Below are positions 6,589 through 15,559 of a stretch of DNA of 64,000 nt, one piece after another. The DNA is from Rikenellaceae bacterium (GTDB lineage Bacteria; Bacteroidota; Bacteroidia; Bacteroidales; Rikenellaceae): positions 62,001 through 126,000 of the forward strand of contig SUZD01000002.1 of the NCBI GenBank assembly GCA_015060105.1. The letters are read 5' to 3'. Positions within the stretch are counted from its first letter, which is position 1, and each line of letters starts with the position of its first letter. Below the pieces are notes generated by a model that worked only from the letters and a program-made list of their open reading frames with translations, had not been told where the DNA came from and did not search any database. A program made the translations under genes and the position numbers.

Positions 6589-8848
6589 TATTCTCGGTGG
6601 TTTCGTTTTCGCGACGAGTTACACGTTCTATGCCTTTTATCTGCTTAATCTTCTCCATCACATTGTTCAAGTCCTCGACGCAGGTTACATATAGGCTGAT
6701 ATAACCCTCAAAGATACCGTCGTGACTCTGCATCTTCAACTCACGGATATTGATATTGAGCTGTCCTGTGATAACTTGCGACAAATCAAGCAGCATACCG
6801 ATTCTATCGATGCCCTGCAACTCGATTATACTCAAATAGGACATCTCTTTATAACTCGACCAATGTATGTTTCCGACAAGGTTTTTGCCATGTTGTGCTG
6901 CAAGTTTGGTAAGTTCCGGGCAATTCGTTTTGTGAACGATAATGCGTCCTGTTTCGGGGTCCTTGTAACCTGTCACCGTATCACCAGGGATAGGCGTACA
7001 GCACTCTGCAATATCGAATTGCGACTTGGAATCATCTGCGCCCTCTTTGGCATTAAAATCATCGAATGGCAAATCTTGCTCCTCTTCGTCATCTTTACCT
7101 TTAACAAAGAAGGTCCAGAATTTCAATAGTTTCTTGGCGGAGTTTTGACGCAGAATCTCCTGAATATTATCCAGCGAAATCAGGTCTGCGCCCAATTTGC
7201 TATAAAACTCATCCTTATTACGGCTACCATAAGCGGGCAAAATCTTTCGAAAAACGCGCGCACTTGGCTTGATACCCAATTCGTTCATTCGCGTTTCAAA
7301 CAGCGTCATACCTCGCTCAATATTATTTTGGCGGTATCGTTTGATAAAGTTTTTAATCGACTGCTTGGCTTTGGCCGTAATCACATGATCGAGCCACTCT
7401 TTGGTCGGATTTACGCCGTCCGATGTAAGCACATCTACTTGGTCGCCATTATGCAATTCGTCATAAATCGAAGCCATCGTATGATTTACCTTCGCACCAA
7501 TAGCCTTTGCGCCCACCTTGGAGTGAATATCATAGGCAAAATCCAACACCGTAGAGCCTGTGGGCAGTTTGCGAATCTCACCTTTCGGAGTAAATACTAC
7601 TATCTCGGATGTATATAGCGAACGTTGGAAGTTATCCAAAAAGTCCACAGCATTATCCGTCGGACTACTCAACGCCTCACGTATATTTTTGAGCCACACA
7701 TCGAAGTTGATATCCGACGACGAGACGGCCACACTTTCGGGGGTGTATTTATGTTTCCAATGCGATGCAAGTCCGTGTTCGGCAATATCATTCATACGCT
7801 CCGAGCGGATTTGCACCTCTACCCAAGTACCCTCACCTTCCTCGGCAGGCACCATCACGGTTGTATGCAAAGCCTCGTAACCATTGGTTTTGGGATTGTT
7901 AATCCAATCGCGCAAACGGTCGGGATTGCTGGCGTATATGTCGGTTACAAGCTCATAGATATGCCAACATTGCGTCTTTTCGGGGACAATCGGTGTCGGG
8001 CGGAACACGATACGAACAGCAAATACATCATAAACCTCCTCAAACGGGATTTGTTTCTGACGCATCTTATTCCATATCGAATATGTACTTTTCACACGAC
8101 CCGAAATCTCGAAGTCAATACCAACGGCACGCAACTTCTCGATAATAGGCGCATTGAAACGGTCGATAAACTCTTTTCGTTGGCCACTTGTTGTTGCAAT
8201 CTTGCTCTCGATTTCGGCATATTGGTCGGGGTGCATATACCTGAAACTCAAATCCTCCAACTCGGTTTTAACAAGGTACAGGCCCAATCGATAAGCCAAC
8301 GGAGCAAACAGATACAATGTTTCGCTCGATATGCGAATTCGTTTCTCGGGTGGCATCGACGACAATGTTCGCATATTGTGCAGACGGTCTGCAATCTTAA
8401 TCAATATCACGCGAACATCATCAAGCAGAGTAAGCAACACCTTACGGAAACTCTCAATCTGCTCGGAAGTTTCAGCACTTGTCGCGCTCGAAATCTTGGT
8501 CAAACCATCGACCATCGATGCGATTTTGGGCGAGAACATTGTCGAGATATCGGTAAGCGTATAGTCGGTATCTTCGACCACATCGTGCAGAAGCGATGCA
8601 ACAACCGACTTTACGCCCAAACCAATCTCATCAACACAGATGCGGGCAACGGCCAATGGGTGCATAATATAGGGCTCACCCGAGCGTCTTTTCACGCCCT
8701 TGTGTGCCAATTTTGCCAGCTCGAATGCTCGGGTAATCAGTTCCTCATCGCCCTCTCGCTTGCAGATTCTTTTACATCGCGCCAATAACTCTTCGAACTC
8801 TCGGGTAATCATGAGTTCGTCTTCGGCGCTATATCCCATTGCAGCCAT
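6581..8848 (-). CDS. Bifunctional (p)ppGpp synthetase/hydrolase
   Basis: This 755-residue RelA/SpoT homologue has the usual length and order. The HD hydrolase domain is at residues about 30-190, with HDVVEDTDYT near 87. The synthetase domain is at about 240-370, with GYEALHTTVMVP and EVQIRSERMNDIAEHG. A TGS domain (VFTPKGEIRKLPTGSTVLDFAY) starts near 408, followed by a zinc-finger-like region (DIAECCTPIPGD) and a C-terminal ACT domain (residues about 675-750). The HD signature is intact, so both synthesis and hydrolysis of the alarmone are expected. It sets growth and amino-acid starvation responses. It follows recA by 16 bases on the minus strand. Confidence 0.95.
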   Translation of the reverse strand: MAAMGYSAEDELMITREFEELLARCKRICKREGDEELITRAFELAKLAHKGVKRRSGEPYIMHPLAVARICVDEIGLGVKSVVASLLHDVVEDTDYTLTDISTMFSPKIASMVDGLTKISSATSAETSEQIESFRKVLLTLLDDVRVILIKIADRLHNMRTLSSMPPEKRIRISSETLYLFAPLAYRLGLYLVKTELEDLSFRYMHPDQYAEIESKIATTSGQRKEFIDRFNAPIIEKLRAVGIDFEISGRVKSTYSIWNKMRQKQIPFEEVYDVFAVRIVFRPTPIVPEKTQCWHIYELVTDIYASNPDRLRDWINNPKTNGYEALHTTVMVPAEEGEGTWVEVQIRSERMNDIAEHGLASHWKHKYTPESVAVSSSDINFDVWLKNIREALSSPTDNAVDFLDNFQRSLYTSEIVVFTPKGEIRKLPTGSTVLDFAYDIHSKVGAKAIGAKVNHTMASIYDELHNGDQVDVLTSDGVNPTKEWLDHVITAKAKQSIKNFIKRYRQNNIERGMTLFETRMNELGIKPSARVFRKILPAYGSRNKDEFYSKLGADLISLDNIQEILRQNSAKKLLKFWTFFVKGKDDEEEQDLPFDDFNAKEGADDSKSQFDIAECCTPIPGDTVTGYKDPETGRIIVHKTNCPELTKLAAQHGKNLVGNIHWSSYKEMSYLSIIELQGIDRIGMLLDLSQVITGQLNINIRELKMQSHDGIFEGYISLYVTCVEDLNNVMEKIKQIKGIERVTRRENETTENNG

Positions 8849-8864
8849 TACTCAAACTGTGTGT

Positions 8865-9875
8865 TTATTCTTTATTTTTCGCCTCTTTCATTGCAACTCG
8901 CACCTTCTCTTCAATCTCGGCGCAGAGTTCTGCATCTTTGGTCAGAAGGTCTTTGACAGCATCACGACCTTGTGCCAACTTGCGGTCGCCATACGAGAAC
9001 CACGAGCCACTCTTCTTGATAACGCCCATATCGACACCCAAGTCGAGAATCTCGCCAATCTTCGAGATACCCTCGCCAAACATAATATCAAACTCGGCAC
9101 GACGGAAAGGAGGCGCAACTTTATTCTTCACAACCTTCACTTTAACGCGCGAGCCAAGTTGTTCATCGCCATCTTTAATGCTCGATGCCTTACGAATATC
9201 GATACGCACGCTTGAATAGAACTTCAAAGCGTTACCACCTGTTGTTGTCTCGGGGTTACCATAGATAATACCGATTTTATCACGCAATTGGTTGATAAAG
9301 ATGCAGACGGTTTTGGTTTTCGAAATGCTTGCTGTCAGTTTACGCAACGCCTGCGACATCAGACGCGCTTGCAAACCCATCTTCGACTCACCCATATCAC
9401 CCTCAATCTCGGCTTTGGGTGTAAGAGCCGCAACCGAGTCAATTACGATAATATCGATTGCACTCGAACGGATAAGGCTATCGGCGATTTCCAACGCCTG
9501 CTCACCATTATCGGGTTGCGACACCAACAAATTGTCGATATCTACGCCCAACTTTTGTGCATAGAAACTATCGAATGCGTGCTCGGCATCGATAAATGCA
9601 GCGATACCGCCCGCTTTTTGAGCCTCAGCGATAGCGTGAATTGCGAGTGTTGTTTTACCACTCGACTCCGGACCATAAATCTCGATAATACGACCTTTGG
9701 GATAGCCACCCACACCGAGTGCCATATCCAAAGTGATTGAGCCCGAGGGGATAACTGCGACGTCCTCAATCGAGTCGCTATTCATTCGCATAATGGAGCC
9801 TTTACCGAAATCTTTTTCGATTTTGTCCATCACTGCGCTTAATACTTTCAGTTTGTCTGGATTAACTTGTGCCAT
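8865..9875 (-). CDS. recA: Recombinase RecA
   Basis: The 336-residue product is a standard RecA: Walker [10 protein letters not shown] at residues 68-76, Walker B region [12 protein letters not shown], the L1 and L2 DNA-binding loops ([21 protein letters not shown] region and [16 protein letters not shown]), and a charged C-terminal tail. It coats single-stranded DNA, drives strand exchange and triggers the SOS coprotease reaction. It lies between the peroxiredoxin gene (19-base gap) and rel (16-base gap). I see no LexA-type operator close upstream; expression probably comes from the promoter before the peroxiredoxin gene. Confidence 0.98.
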   Translation of the reverse strand: MAQVNPDKLKVLSAVMDKIEKDFGKGSIMRMNSDSIEDVAVIPSGSITLDMALGVGGYPKGRIIEIYGPESSGKTTLAIHAIAEAQKAGGIAAFIDAEHAFDSFYAQKLGVDIDNLLVSQPDNGEQALEIADSLIRSSAIDIIVIDSVAALTPKAEIEGDMGESKMGLQARLMSQALRKLTASISKTKTVCIFINQLRDKIGIIYGNPETTTGGNALKFYSSVRIDIRKASSIKDGDEQLGSRVKVKVVKNKVAPPFRRAEFDIMFGEGISKIGEILDLGVDMGVIKKSGSWFSYGDRKLAQGRDAVKDLLTKDAELCAEIEEKVRVAMKEAKNKE

Positions 9876-9894
9876 AAATCTATTTTTTGTTGTT

Positions 9895-10362
9895 CTATTT
9901 TTCGGTTAGCAAATCGGCAATCTGTTGCCAATGGTTTTTGGTATCCACTTTGGTTATAACCTGCTCTATCACACCCTCGGCGTCAATAATAAAAGTTGTA
10001 CGCAGTATGCCCATATAGGTACGGCCATACATCTTCTTCTCGGCCCACACTCCGTAAGCCTCGGCAACGGCGTGGTCACTATCGCTCAATAAAGTAAATC
10101 CCAAAGAGTGCTTACAATCAAATCCGTTGTGCGATTTCACCGAATCGGGACTTACGCCAATAATCTTCAATCCCATTTGAGCCAAAGCCTGACGACCATC
10201 ACGCAAGCTTTGTGCTTCGAGCGTACAGCCCGAGGTGTTATCCTTCGGATAGAAATACAATACCAGGCGCTGACCTTTCAGCGCATCAAGCGATACGATA
10301 TTACCATTTTGGTCCGGAGCCTCAAACTTCGGGGCTACATCACCGGATTTAAGTGTTACCAT
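9895..10362 (-). CDS. Thioredoxin-dependent peroxiredoxin, BCP/PrxQ type
   Basis: This 155-residue protein matches the bacterioferritin-comigratory-protein family. The peroxidatic cysteine lies in [18 protein letters not shown], where T and C are in the catalytic PxxxT(S)xxC arrangement. The resolving cysteine that many PrxQ proteins carry five residues later is glutamine here; another cysteine in FDCKHSLG may serve or the enzyme may work as a 1-Cys form. It reduces H2O2 and organic peroxides in the cytoplasm. It is the first gene of the minus-strand set leading to recA and rel. A TATCTTTA box about 26 bases upstream is a weak promoter candidate. Confidence 0.92.
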   Translation of the reverse strand: MVTLKSGDVAPKFEAPDQNGNIVSLDALKGQRLVLYFYPKDNTSGCTLEAQSLRDGRQALAQMGLKIIGVSPDSVKSHNGFDCKHSLGFTLLSDSDHAVAEAYGVWAEKKMYGRTYMGILRTTFIIDAEGVIEQVITKVDTKNHWQQIADLLTEK

Positions 10363-10463
10363 AGTTTCAAATCAGAATAAAGGTTTGTAAAGATACAAAT
10401 TTTGCCTCGAAAAAACATCGTCTTCGGTCATTTTTTTACCATTCGACGAGTTATTTAACGACA

Positions 10464-10497
10464 AAACGAGGACACATCAAAGCGTGTGCCCTCGTTT
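10464..10497 (-). terminator. Terminator of dnaA
   Basis: AAACGAGG (10464-10471) pairs with CCTCGTTT (10490-10497), extended inward by CACA/TGTG. On the minus strand it is followed by TTTT. It lies just past the dnaA stop. Confidence 0.75.
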
Positions 10498-10517
10498 ATT
10501 CTGATTTTCGTAGAGTT

Positions 10518-11924
10518 TTAAGCTAAAACCTTACGTTCTATATCCTCCATCTGCATTCGGAATACCTTGTCGGTATCGAGCAGGTTTGAAATCTGCTTAC
10601 AAGAGTGAAGCACCGTTGCGTGATTCTTACCACCGATAGCAGTTCCAATGGTTGTAAGCGGAGCCTTGGTATGCTTTTTACTCAAATACATTGCTATTTG
10701 ACGAGCAAGTGCAATCTTACGGGTACGGCGAGTCGATTCAAAATCTTCGGTCGAGATACCGCAACTCTCACACACAACCTCTTTGATGTGATCGATGGTT
10801 ATCTCCTTTTGAGTGAATTGCACATACACCTTCAAAATCTCCTTCGCCAAAGCGGGTGTAATCTTTTTACCAAGGAACTGTGCATTCGCCACCAACGATG
10901 CCAAAGCGCCCTCAATCTCTCGTACATTAGCCGTAATATTCTCGGCCAAGAATACAATCACATCTTCGGGAATTTGAATACCCATCTTCTCGATTTTCTG
11001 ATGGATAATCTTCACTTTGGTCTCGAAATCGGGCACTCCAAGCTCTCCCGAGAGGCCCCATTTGAAACGGGTAAGCAATCGCTCCTCAATATCTTTCAAC
11101 TCTACGGGCGGTTTATCCGAGGTCATAATCAACTGCTTGTTGGCAAGTTGAAGGTGATTGAATATGTTGAAGAACGCATTTTGTGTCGAAGGTTTACCCG
11201 ACAACTCCTGAATATCATCTACAATCAGGACATCTATCATCTGGTAGAAGTGAATAAAGTCATTCACCTCTTTATTCAGCACTGCACGCGTATATTGGGC
11301 CTGAAATTTGTTCATCGACACATACAGCACTTGCAGATGCGGGAAACGTTGCTTAACTTCGAGTCCAAGAGCCTGCGCCAAGTGAGTTTTACCAAGTCCC
11401 GAGGCACCATAAATATACAATGGGTTAAACGGAGTCTTACCGGGATTGATAGCCGCAGCCAAACCCGACGAGCGCACCAAACGGTTGCAAGGACCCTCCA
11501 CAAACGAGTTGATTGTGTAGTTAGGATTAAGTTGCGGATCAATCGGAATTCGTTTTATACCCGGAATTGCCAAAGGATTTACTATATTTGCAGTATTGGT
11601 TTGTTCTGCAAACTTGGTAATAGTGGTTATATCGCTCTCCTCATGCATAATCGGAGCCTGCTCCTTTTTGGGGAAAGCATAGCGCACCTTGGTCTTATTG
11701 CCAAAGAGCTGTTGGATTACAGGTTTGAGGAACGGAATATAGTTCTTCTCAATTTGATAGACGTAACTTTCGTTGGGAACTCGCAGACGAAGTGTAGTGC
11801 CGTCAAAATCCAAAGGCTCAATAGGCTGAAACCACTTAACAAATTCAGCCTCAGAGGTTTGCTCCTTGATTTTGGTCAAGCAACTTTGCCACGTTTCACT
11901 ATATGTCGTCTGATTGTTCAGCAT
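10518..11924 (-). CDS. dnaA: Chromosomal replication initiator DnaA
   Basis: The 468-residue product has the four DnaA domains: an N-terminal interaction domain (WQSCLTKIKEQTSEAEFVKWF), a variable linker to about residue 120, the AAA+ ATPase with Walker A GASGLGKTH near 175 and Walker B VLIVDDIQ, and the C-terminal helix-turn-helix with the DnaA-box-binding signature KNHATVLHSCKQI. It opens oriC and loads the helicase. The gene is flanked by the peroxiredoxin and a phosphohexomutase, not by dnaN, and I see no DnaA-box cluster beside it, so oriC is probably elsewhere. It has its own terminator. A weak CAACTTTG box lies about 40 bases upstream. Confidence 0.97.
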   Translation of the reverse strand: MLNNQTTYSETWQSCLTKIKEQTSEAEFVKWFQPIEPLDFDGTTLRLRVPNESYVYQIEKNYIPFLKPVIQQLFGNKTKVRYAFPKKEQAPIMHEESDITTITKFAEQTNTANIVNPLAIPGIKRIPIDPQLNPNYTINSFVEGPCNRLVRSSGLAAAINPGKTPFNPLYIYGASGLGKTHLAQALGLEVKQRFPHLQVLYVSMNKFQAQYTRAVLNKEVNDFIHFYQMIDVLIVDDIQELSGKPSTQNAFFNIFNHLQLANKQLIMTSDKPPVELKDIEERLLTRFKWGLSGELGVPDFETKVKIIHQKIEKMGIQIPEDVIVFLAENITANVREIEGALASLVANAQFLGKKITPALAKEILKVYVQFTQKEITIDHIKEVVCESCGISTEDFESTRRTRKIALARQIAMYLSKKHTKAPLTTIGTAIGGKNHATVLHSCKQISNLLDTDKVFRMQMEDIERKVLA

Positions 11925-12099
11925 TAAAAGTTTCGGTTATTGGGTATTTTTCTTTTCGTGGAGCAAAGTTGCGGCAAAAAATGTTAAAAAAAAACAGCCA
12001 ATATTGTTGTTTAATTAAAACCTTTTGCTATAAGAAAAGCATCACAAAAAAATAGTGTTTATTTAAAGTGCTGATAATAAGTTTTTAGAAAAAAAATGT

Positions 12100-12107
12100 T
12101 AACTTTG
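12100..12107 (+). promoter_or_regulatory. -7 promoter box for the phosphohexomutase gene
   Basis: TAACTTTG fits the TAnnTTTG consensus and lies 55 bases before the start codon in a very A/T-rich leader. No convincing TTTG -33 element is seen at the expected distance. Confidence 0.6.
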
Positions 12108-12162
12108 CATATAGAATTTTTCGCTAAATAAGAGTATTCATTATAAATAAAACTTATACAAT

Positions 12163-13902
12163 ATGGAAAACAATTTGGATGCTGCCGTAAGAGCCAAAGC
12201 ACAACAATGGTTAGACGGAGATTACGACCAAGAGACCAAAGAGCAAGTACGCCAAATGCTCGAAAACGACCCCAAAGAGCTGGTCGAGAGTTTTTATAAA
12301 GACCTCGAATTTGGCACAGGTGGCCTTCGTGGTATTATGGGCGCCGGCTCTAACCGTATGAATATCTACACAGTAGGTTCTGCAACACAAGGTTTAGCCA
12401 ACTACCTTATTGAGGCCTTCCCGGGCGAGCAAATCAAAGTTGCTATCTCGTATGACTGCCGCAACAACAGCAAAAAGTTTGCAGCACACGTTGCCGACAT
12501 ATTTGCTTCAAACGGCTTCAAAGTATATCTGTTCGATGACCTCCGCCCCACCCCCGAGTTGAGTTTTGCAATTCGCGAACTCGGTTGCCACAGTGGAGTT
12601 ATGGTTACTGCTTCGCACAACCCCAAAGAGTACAATGGTTACAAAGCCTATTGGAGCGACGGTAGTCAGGTTACAGCACCTCACGATGCCAACATCATTC
12701 GCGAGGTTGGCAAGATTACCTCTAACTCGCAAGTTAAGACCGGTTCGGGTGCCGAGAATATCATCATGTTGGGTCAAGATTTCGACGAGATATATTTAAA
12801 TAAGGTAAAATCTTTATCGATTGCCCCCGACGCTGTCGAGAAATGTAACGATATGGGTATCGTTTACACACCTCTGCACGGTGCAGGTGTACGCCTTGTT
12901 CCCGAGAGCTTGAAACGCTACGGCTTTACCAATGTTTCGGTTGTTGCCGAGCAAGCGGTGGTTGATGGCAACTTCCCGACCGTAATGTCGCCCAACCCCG
13001 AGGAGCCTTCGGCAATGAAGATGGCTTTGGACTTGGCTCGTCAAAATGGTGCCGAGTTGGTTTTGGCAACCGACCCCGATGCAGACCGTATCGCTATCGC
13101 AGTCCGTGACGAGAAGGGCGAACTTGTACTGCTCAATGGCAACCAAACCTGCGCTTTGCTTACAAGCTATATGCTTACAGGCTGGGCCGAAAAAGGTAAA
13201 TTGACCGGCAAAGAGTTTGTCGTTAAGACTATCGTTACCTCGGAGATGATTCCTGCTGTTGCTGCAAGTTATGGCGTTAAATGCTATGATTGCCTCACTG
13301 GCTTCAAATATATCGCCAAGATTATCCGCGAAAAAGAGGGCGTAGAGCAATACATCGGTGGCGGCGAGGAGAGCTTCGGTTTCCTTGCAGGCGACTTTGT
13401 TCGTGACAAAGATGGTATCAGTGCTTGTTCTTTGGCTGCCGAGGCTGCTGCTTGGGCAAAGAGCAAAGGTTTATCACTCTACTCGTGGCTCAAAGAGATG
13501 TATGTTAAGTTCGGTTTCTACAAAGAGGGACTTGTCAATGTTGTTCGTAAAGGCAAAGAGGGACAAGAGGAGATTGCCCGTATGATGACCGAATATCGCG
13601 CCAATCCTCCCAAGAGCATTTTGGGCAGCCCCGTAGTGCTTATCAACGATTTCCAATCGTTGGAGCAAACCGACCTGCGCACTGGCAAGACCTCCCCCAT
13701 CGTTCAAGACCGTTCGAATGTACTCCAATTCTTCACCGAGGAGGGAACAAAGGTTTCGGTGCGTCCTTCGGGTACCGAGCCCAAAATCAAGTTCTACTTT
13801 GGTGTTAAAGCACCGCTTTGCTGCCCCGACCACTTCCACGAGGTAGAGGCACAACTCGATGCCAAGATTGAGAACATCAAAAAAGAGTTGGGTCTTTTGT
13901 AG
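12163..13902 (+). CDS. Phosphoglucomutase/phosphomannomutase family protein
   Basis: This 579-residue enzyme is of the long alpha-D-phosphohexomutase type (PgcA/PGM2-like). The phosphoserine loop TASHNPKEYNGYK is near residue 150, the Mg2+ loop DPDADR near 305, the sugar loop GGGEESFGF near 400, and the phosphate loop RPSGTEPKIKFY near 534. It interconverts hexose-1- and hexose-6-phosphates, feeding glycolysis and nucleotide-sugar synthesis. All four catalytic loops are intact. It is a single-gene unit between a promoter in the dnaA intergenic region and two hairpins. Which sugar it prefers (glucose, mannose) is not visible. Confidence 0.93.
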   Translation: MENNLDAAVRAKAQQWLDGDYDQETKEQVRQMLENDPKELVESFYKDLEFGTGGLRGIMGAGSNRMNIYTVGSATQGLANYLIEAFPGEQIKVAISYDCRNNSKKFAAHVADIFASNGFKVYLFDDLRPTPELSFAIRELGCHSGVMVTASHNPKEYNGYKAYWSDGSQVTAPHDANIIREVGKITSNSQVKTGSGAENIIMLGQDFDEIYLNKVKSLSIAPDAVEKCNDMGIVYTPLHGAGVRLVPESLKRYGFTNVSVVAEQAVVDGNFPTVMSPNPEEPSAMKMALDLARQNGAELVLATDPDADRIAIAVRDEKGELVLLNGNQTCALLTSYMLTGWAEKGKLTGKEFVVKTIVTSEMIPAVAASYGVKCYDCLTGFKYIAKIIREKEGVEQYIGGGEESFGFLAGDFVRDKDGISACSLAAEAAAWAKSKGLSLYSWLKEMYVKFGFYKEGLVNVVRKGKEGQEEIARMMTEYRANPPKSILGSPVVLINDFQSLEQTDLRTGKTSPIVQDRSNVLQFFTEEGTKVSVRPSGTEPKIKFYFGVKAPLCCPDHFHEVEAQLDAKIENIKKELGLL

Positions 13903-13922
13903 TCCAATCTCCATTTAAGAAT

Positions 13923-13954
13923 AAGGTGCGCACTCCTTACGAGTAGCGCACCTT
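13923..13954 (+). terminator. Hairpin after the phosphohexomutase gene
   Basis: AAGGTGCGC plus ACTC pairs with GAGT (one bulged A) plus GCGCACCTT around a five-base loop. It starts 21 bases past the stop and is followed by A/T-rich sequence rather than a strict T run. Confidence 0.75.
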
Positions 13955-13971
13955 AATTATATATATAATAA

Positions 13972-13997
13972 ATAAAGTCCGCCGTAGCGGACTTTAT
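13972..13997. terminator. Bidirectional terminator between phosphohexomutase and gpmI
   Basis: ATAAAGTCCGC pairs perfectly with GCGGACTTTAT around CGTA. T-rich tracts follow on both strands, so it can end the convergent gpmI transcript as well as backing up the first hairpin. Confidence 0.8.
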
Positions 13998-14019
13998 TCT
14001 TTTGGTATGTCTGACAAAA

Positions 14020-15540
14020 TTACTTCATCTCAACAAGAGCGTGACCTGTCATCTCGGCGGGTTGCTCCAATCCCATAAGTTTGAGAACAGTGGGAGCAAC
14101 ATCTGCCAAAACTCCATTTTCGACACTCTTAACGCGGTCCGAAACCACAATAATAGGCACAGGATTGAGCGAGTGAGCAGTATTGGGCGAGCCATCTGCA
14201 TTGATTGCATTATCGGCGTTACCGTGGTCTGCAATGATGATTACCTCGTAACCATTCTTTTTAGCAGTCTCAACAACAGCCTCAACGCACTCATTCACAG
14301 CGGTAACAGCCTTAACAATGGCCTCATAAACGCCGGTATGACCAACCATATCGCCATTTGCAAAGTTCAGCGCAATAAAGTCATACTTTTGAGTATCGAG
14401 AGCCTCAACGAGTTTATCTTTAACCTCGTATGCGCTCATCTCGGGTTTGAGGTCATAGGTTGCAACCTTGGGCGAAGGCACCAAGATACGATCCTCGCCC
14501 TCGAACATTGCCTCACGACCACCATTCAAGAAGAAGGTTACGTGAGCATATTTCTCGGTTTCGGCAATACGGAGTTGTTTCAAACCACTTGCCGAAACAT
14601 ACTCTCCGATAGTATTTTGCACATTCTCTTTGTCGAACAAAATATGCAACCCCTTGAAGTTCGCATCATAGGGAGTCATACAGCAGTAATACAACGGCAG
14701 TGTGTGCATACCCTCGGCAGGCATATCCTCTTGGGTAAGCACTTGGGTAATCTCTTTGGCGCGGTCGTTACGGTAGTTGAAGAAGATAACCATATCGCCC
14801 TCTTTTATAGTGCCGATAGGTTGTCCATTCTCAACCGCTACAATAGGATTAACGAACTCATCGGTAACACCCTCATCATACGACTCCTGCATAGCAGCAA
14901 CCATATCGGTCGAGTGTTTACCTACGCCATCGATAAGTTGGTCATAAGCGATTTTAACACGCTCCCAACGTTTATCACGGTCCATTGCATAGTAACGGCC
15001 AATGATAGATGCAATCTTACCTGTGCTTTTTGCCATATGAGCCTCCAACGACTCAATAAAACCTTTACCACTCTTGGGGTCTGTATCACGACCGTCCATA
15101 AAGCAGTGCACAAAGGTATTCTCGATACCATACTCTTTGGCAATGTCGAGCAGTTTATAAAGGTGATCAATCGAAGAGTGCACACCACCGTCCGAAACCA
15201 GACCCATAAAGTGTACATTCTTGCCATTTGCCTTTGCGTACTCAAATGCAGCTTTCACCTCGGGATTTTGCATAATCGAGTTGTCGCGGCAAGCACGATT
15301 GATTTTCACCAAGTCTTGATAAACGATACGGCCGGCACCAATATTCAAGTGACCTACCTCCGAGTTACCCATCTGACCCTCGGGAAGTCCCACATTCTCG
15401 CCATCAGTCAGCAAGTTTGCTGTGGGGTATTTCTCGCGCAACGAGTAGATATACTCGGGATGAACGGTATAGATGACATCACCTTTGGTTTTGTTGCCAT
15501 CGCCCCAACCGTCCAAAATCATCAATAATACTTTTTGCAT
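14020..15540 (-). CDS. gpmI: 2,3-bisphosphoglycerate-independent phosphoglycerate mutase
   Basis: The 506-residue product belongs to the alkaline-phosphatase-like GpmI family. The N-terminal metal site begins [11 protein letters not shown], the phosphoserine loop is [14 protein letters not shown] (Ser near residue 59), and the C-terminal metal ligands lie in [11 protein letters not shown]. It interconverts 2- and 3-phosphoglycerate using two Mn2+ ions. The length is normal and the motifs intact. It follows alaS with a 19-base gap and probably shares its transcript. It converges on the phosphohexomutase gene. Confidence 0.97.
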   Translation of the reverse strand: MQKVLLMILDGWGDGNKTKGDVIYTVHPEYIYSLREKYPTANLLTDGENVGLPEGQMGNSEVGHLNIGAGRIVYQDLVKINRACRDNSIMQNPEVKAAFEYAKANGKNVHFMGLVSDGGVHSSIDHLYKLLDIAKEYGIENTFVHCFMDGRDTDPKSGKGFIESLEAHMAKSTGKIASIIGRYYAMDRDKRWERVKIAYDQLIDGVGKHSTDMVAAMQESYDEGVTDEFVNPIVAVENGQPIGTIKEGDMVIFFNYRNDRAKEITQVLTQEDMPAEGMHTLPLYYCCMTPYDANFKGLHILFDKENVQNTIGEYVSASGLKQLRIAETEKYAHVTFFLNGGREAMFEGEDRILVPSPKVATYDLKPEMSAYEVKDKLVEALDTQKYDFIALNFANGDMVGHTGVYEAIVKAVTAVNECVEAVVETAKKNGYEVIIIADHGNADNAINADGSPNTAHSLNPVPIIVVSDRVKSVENGVLADVAPTVLKLMGLEQPAEMTGHALVEMK

Positions 15541-15559
15541 AGTTATCTGTTTTAATGTT

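Noticed and set aside
10605-11927. 440-codon open frame opposite dnaA
   Set aside because: Antisense shadow of an intact dnaA.
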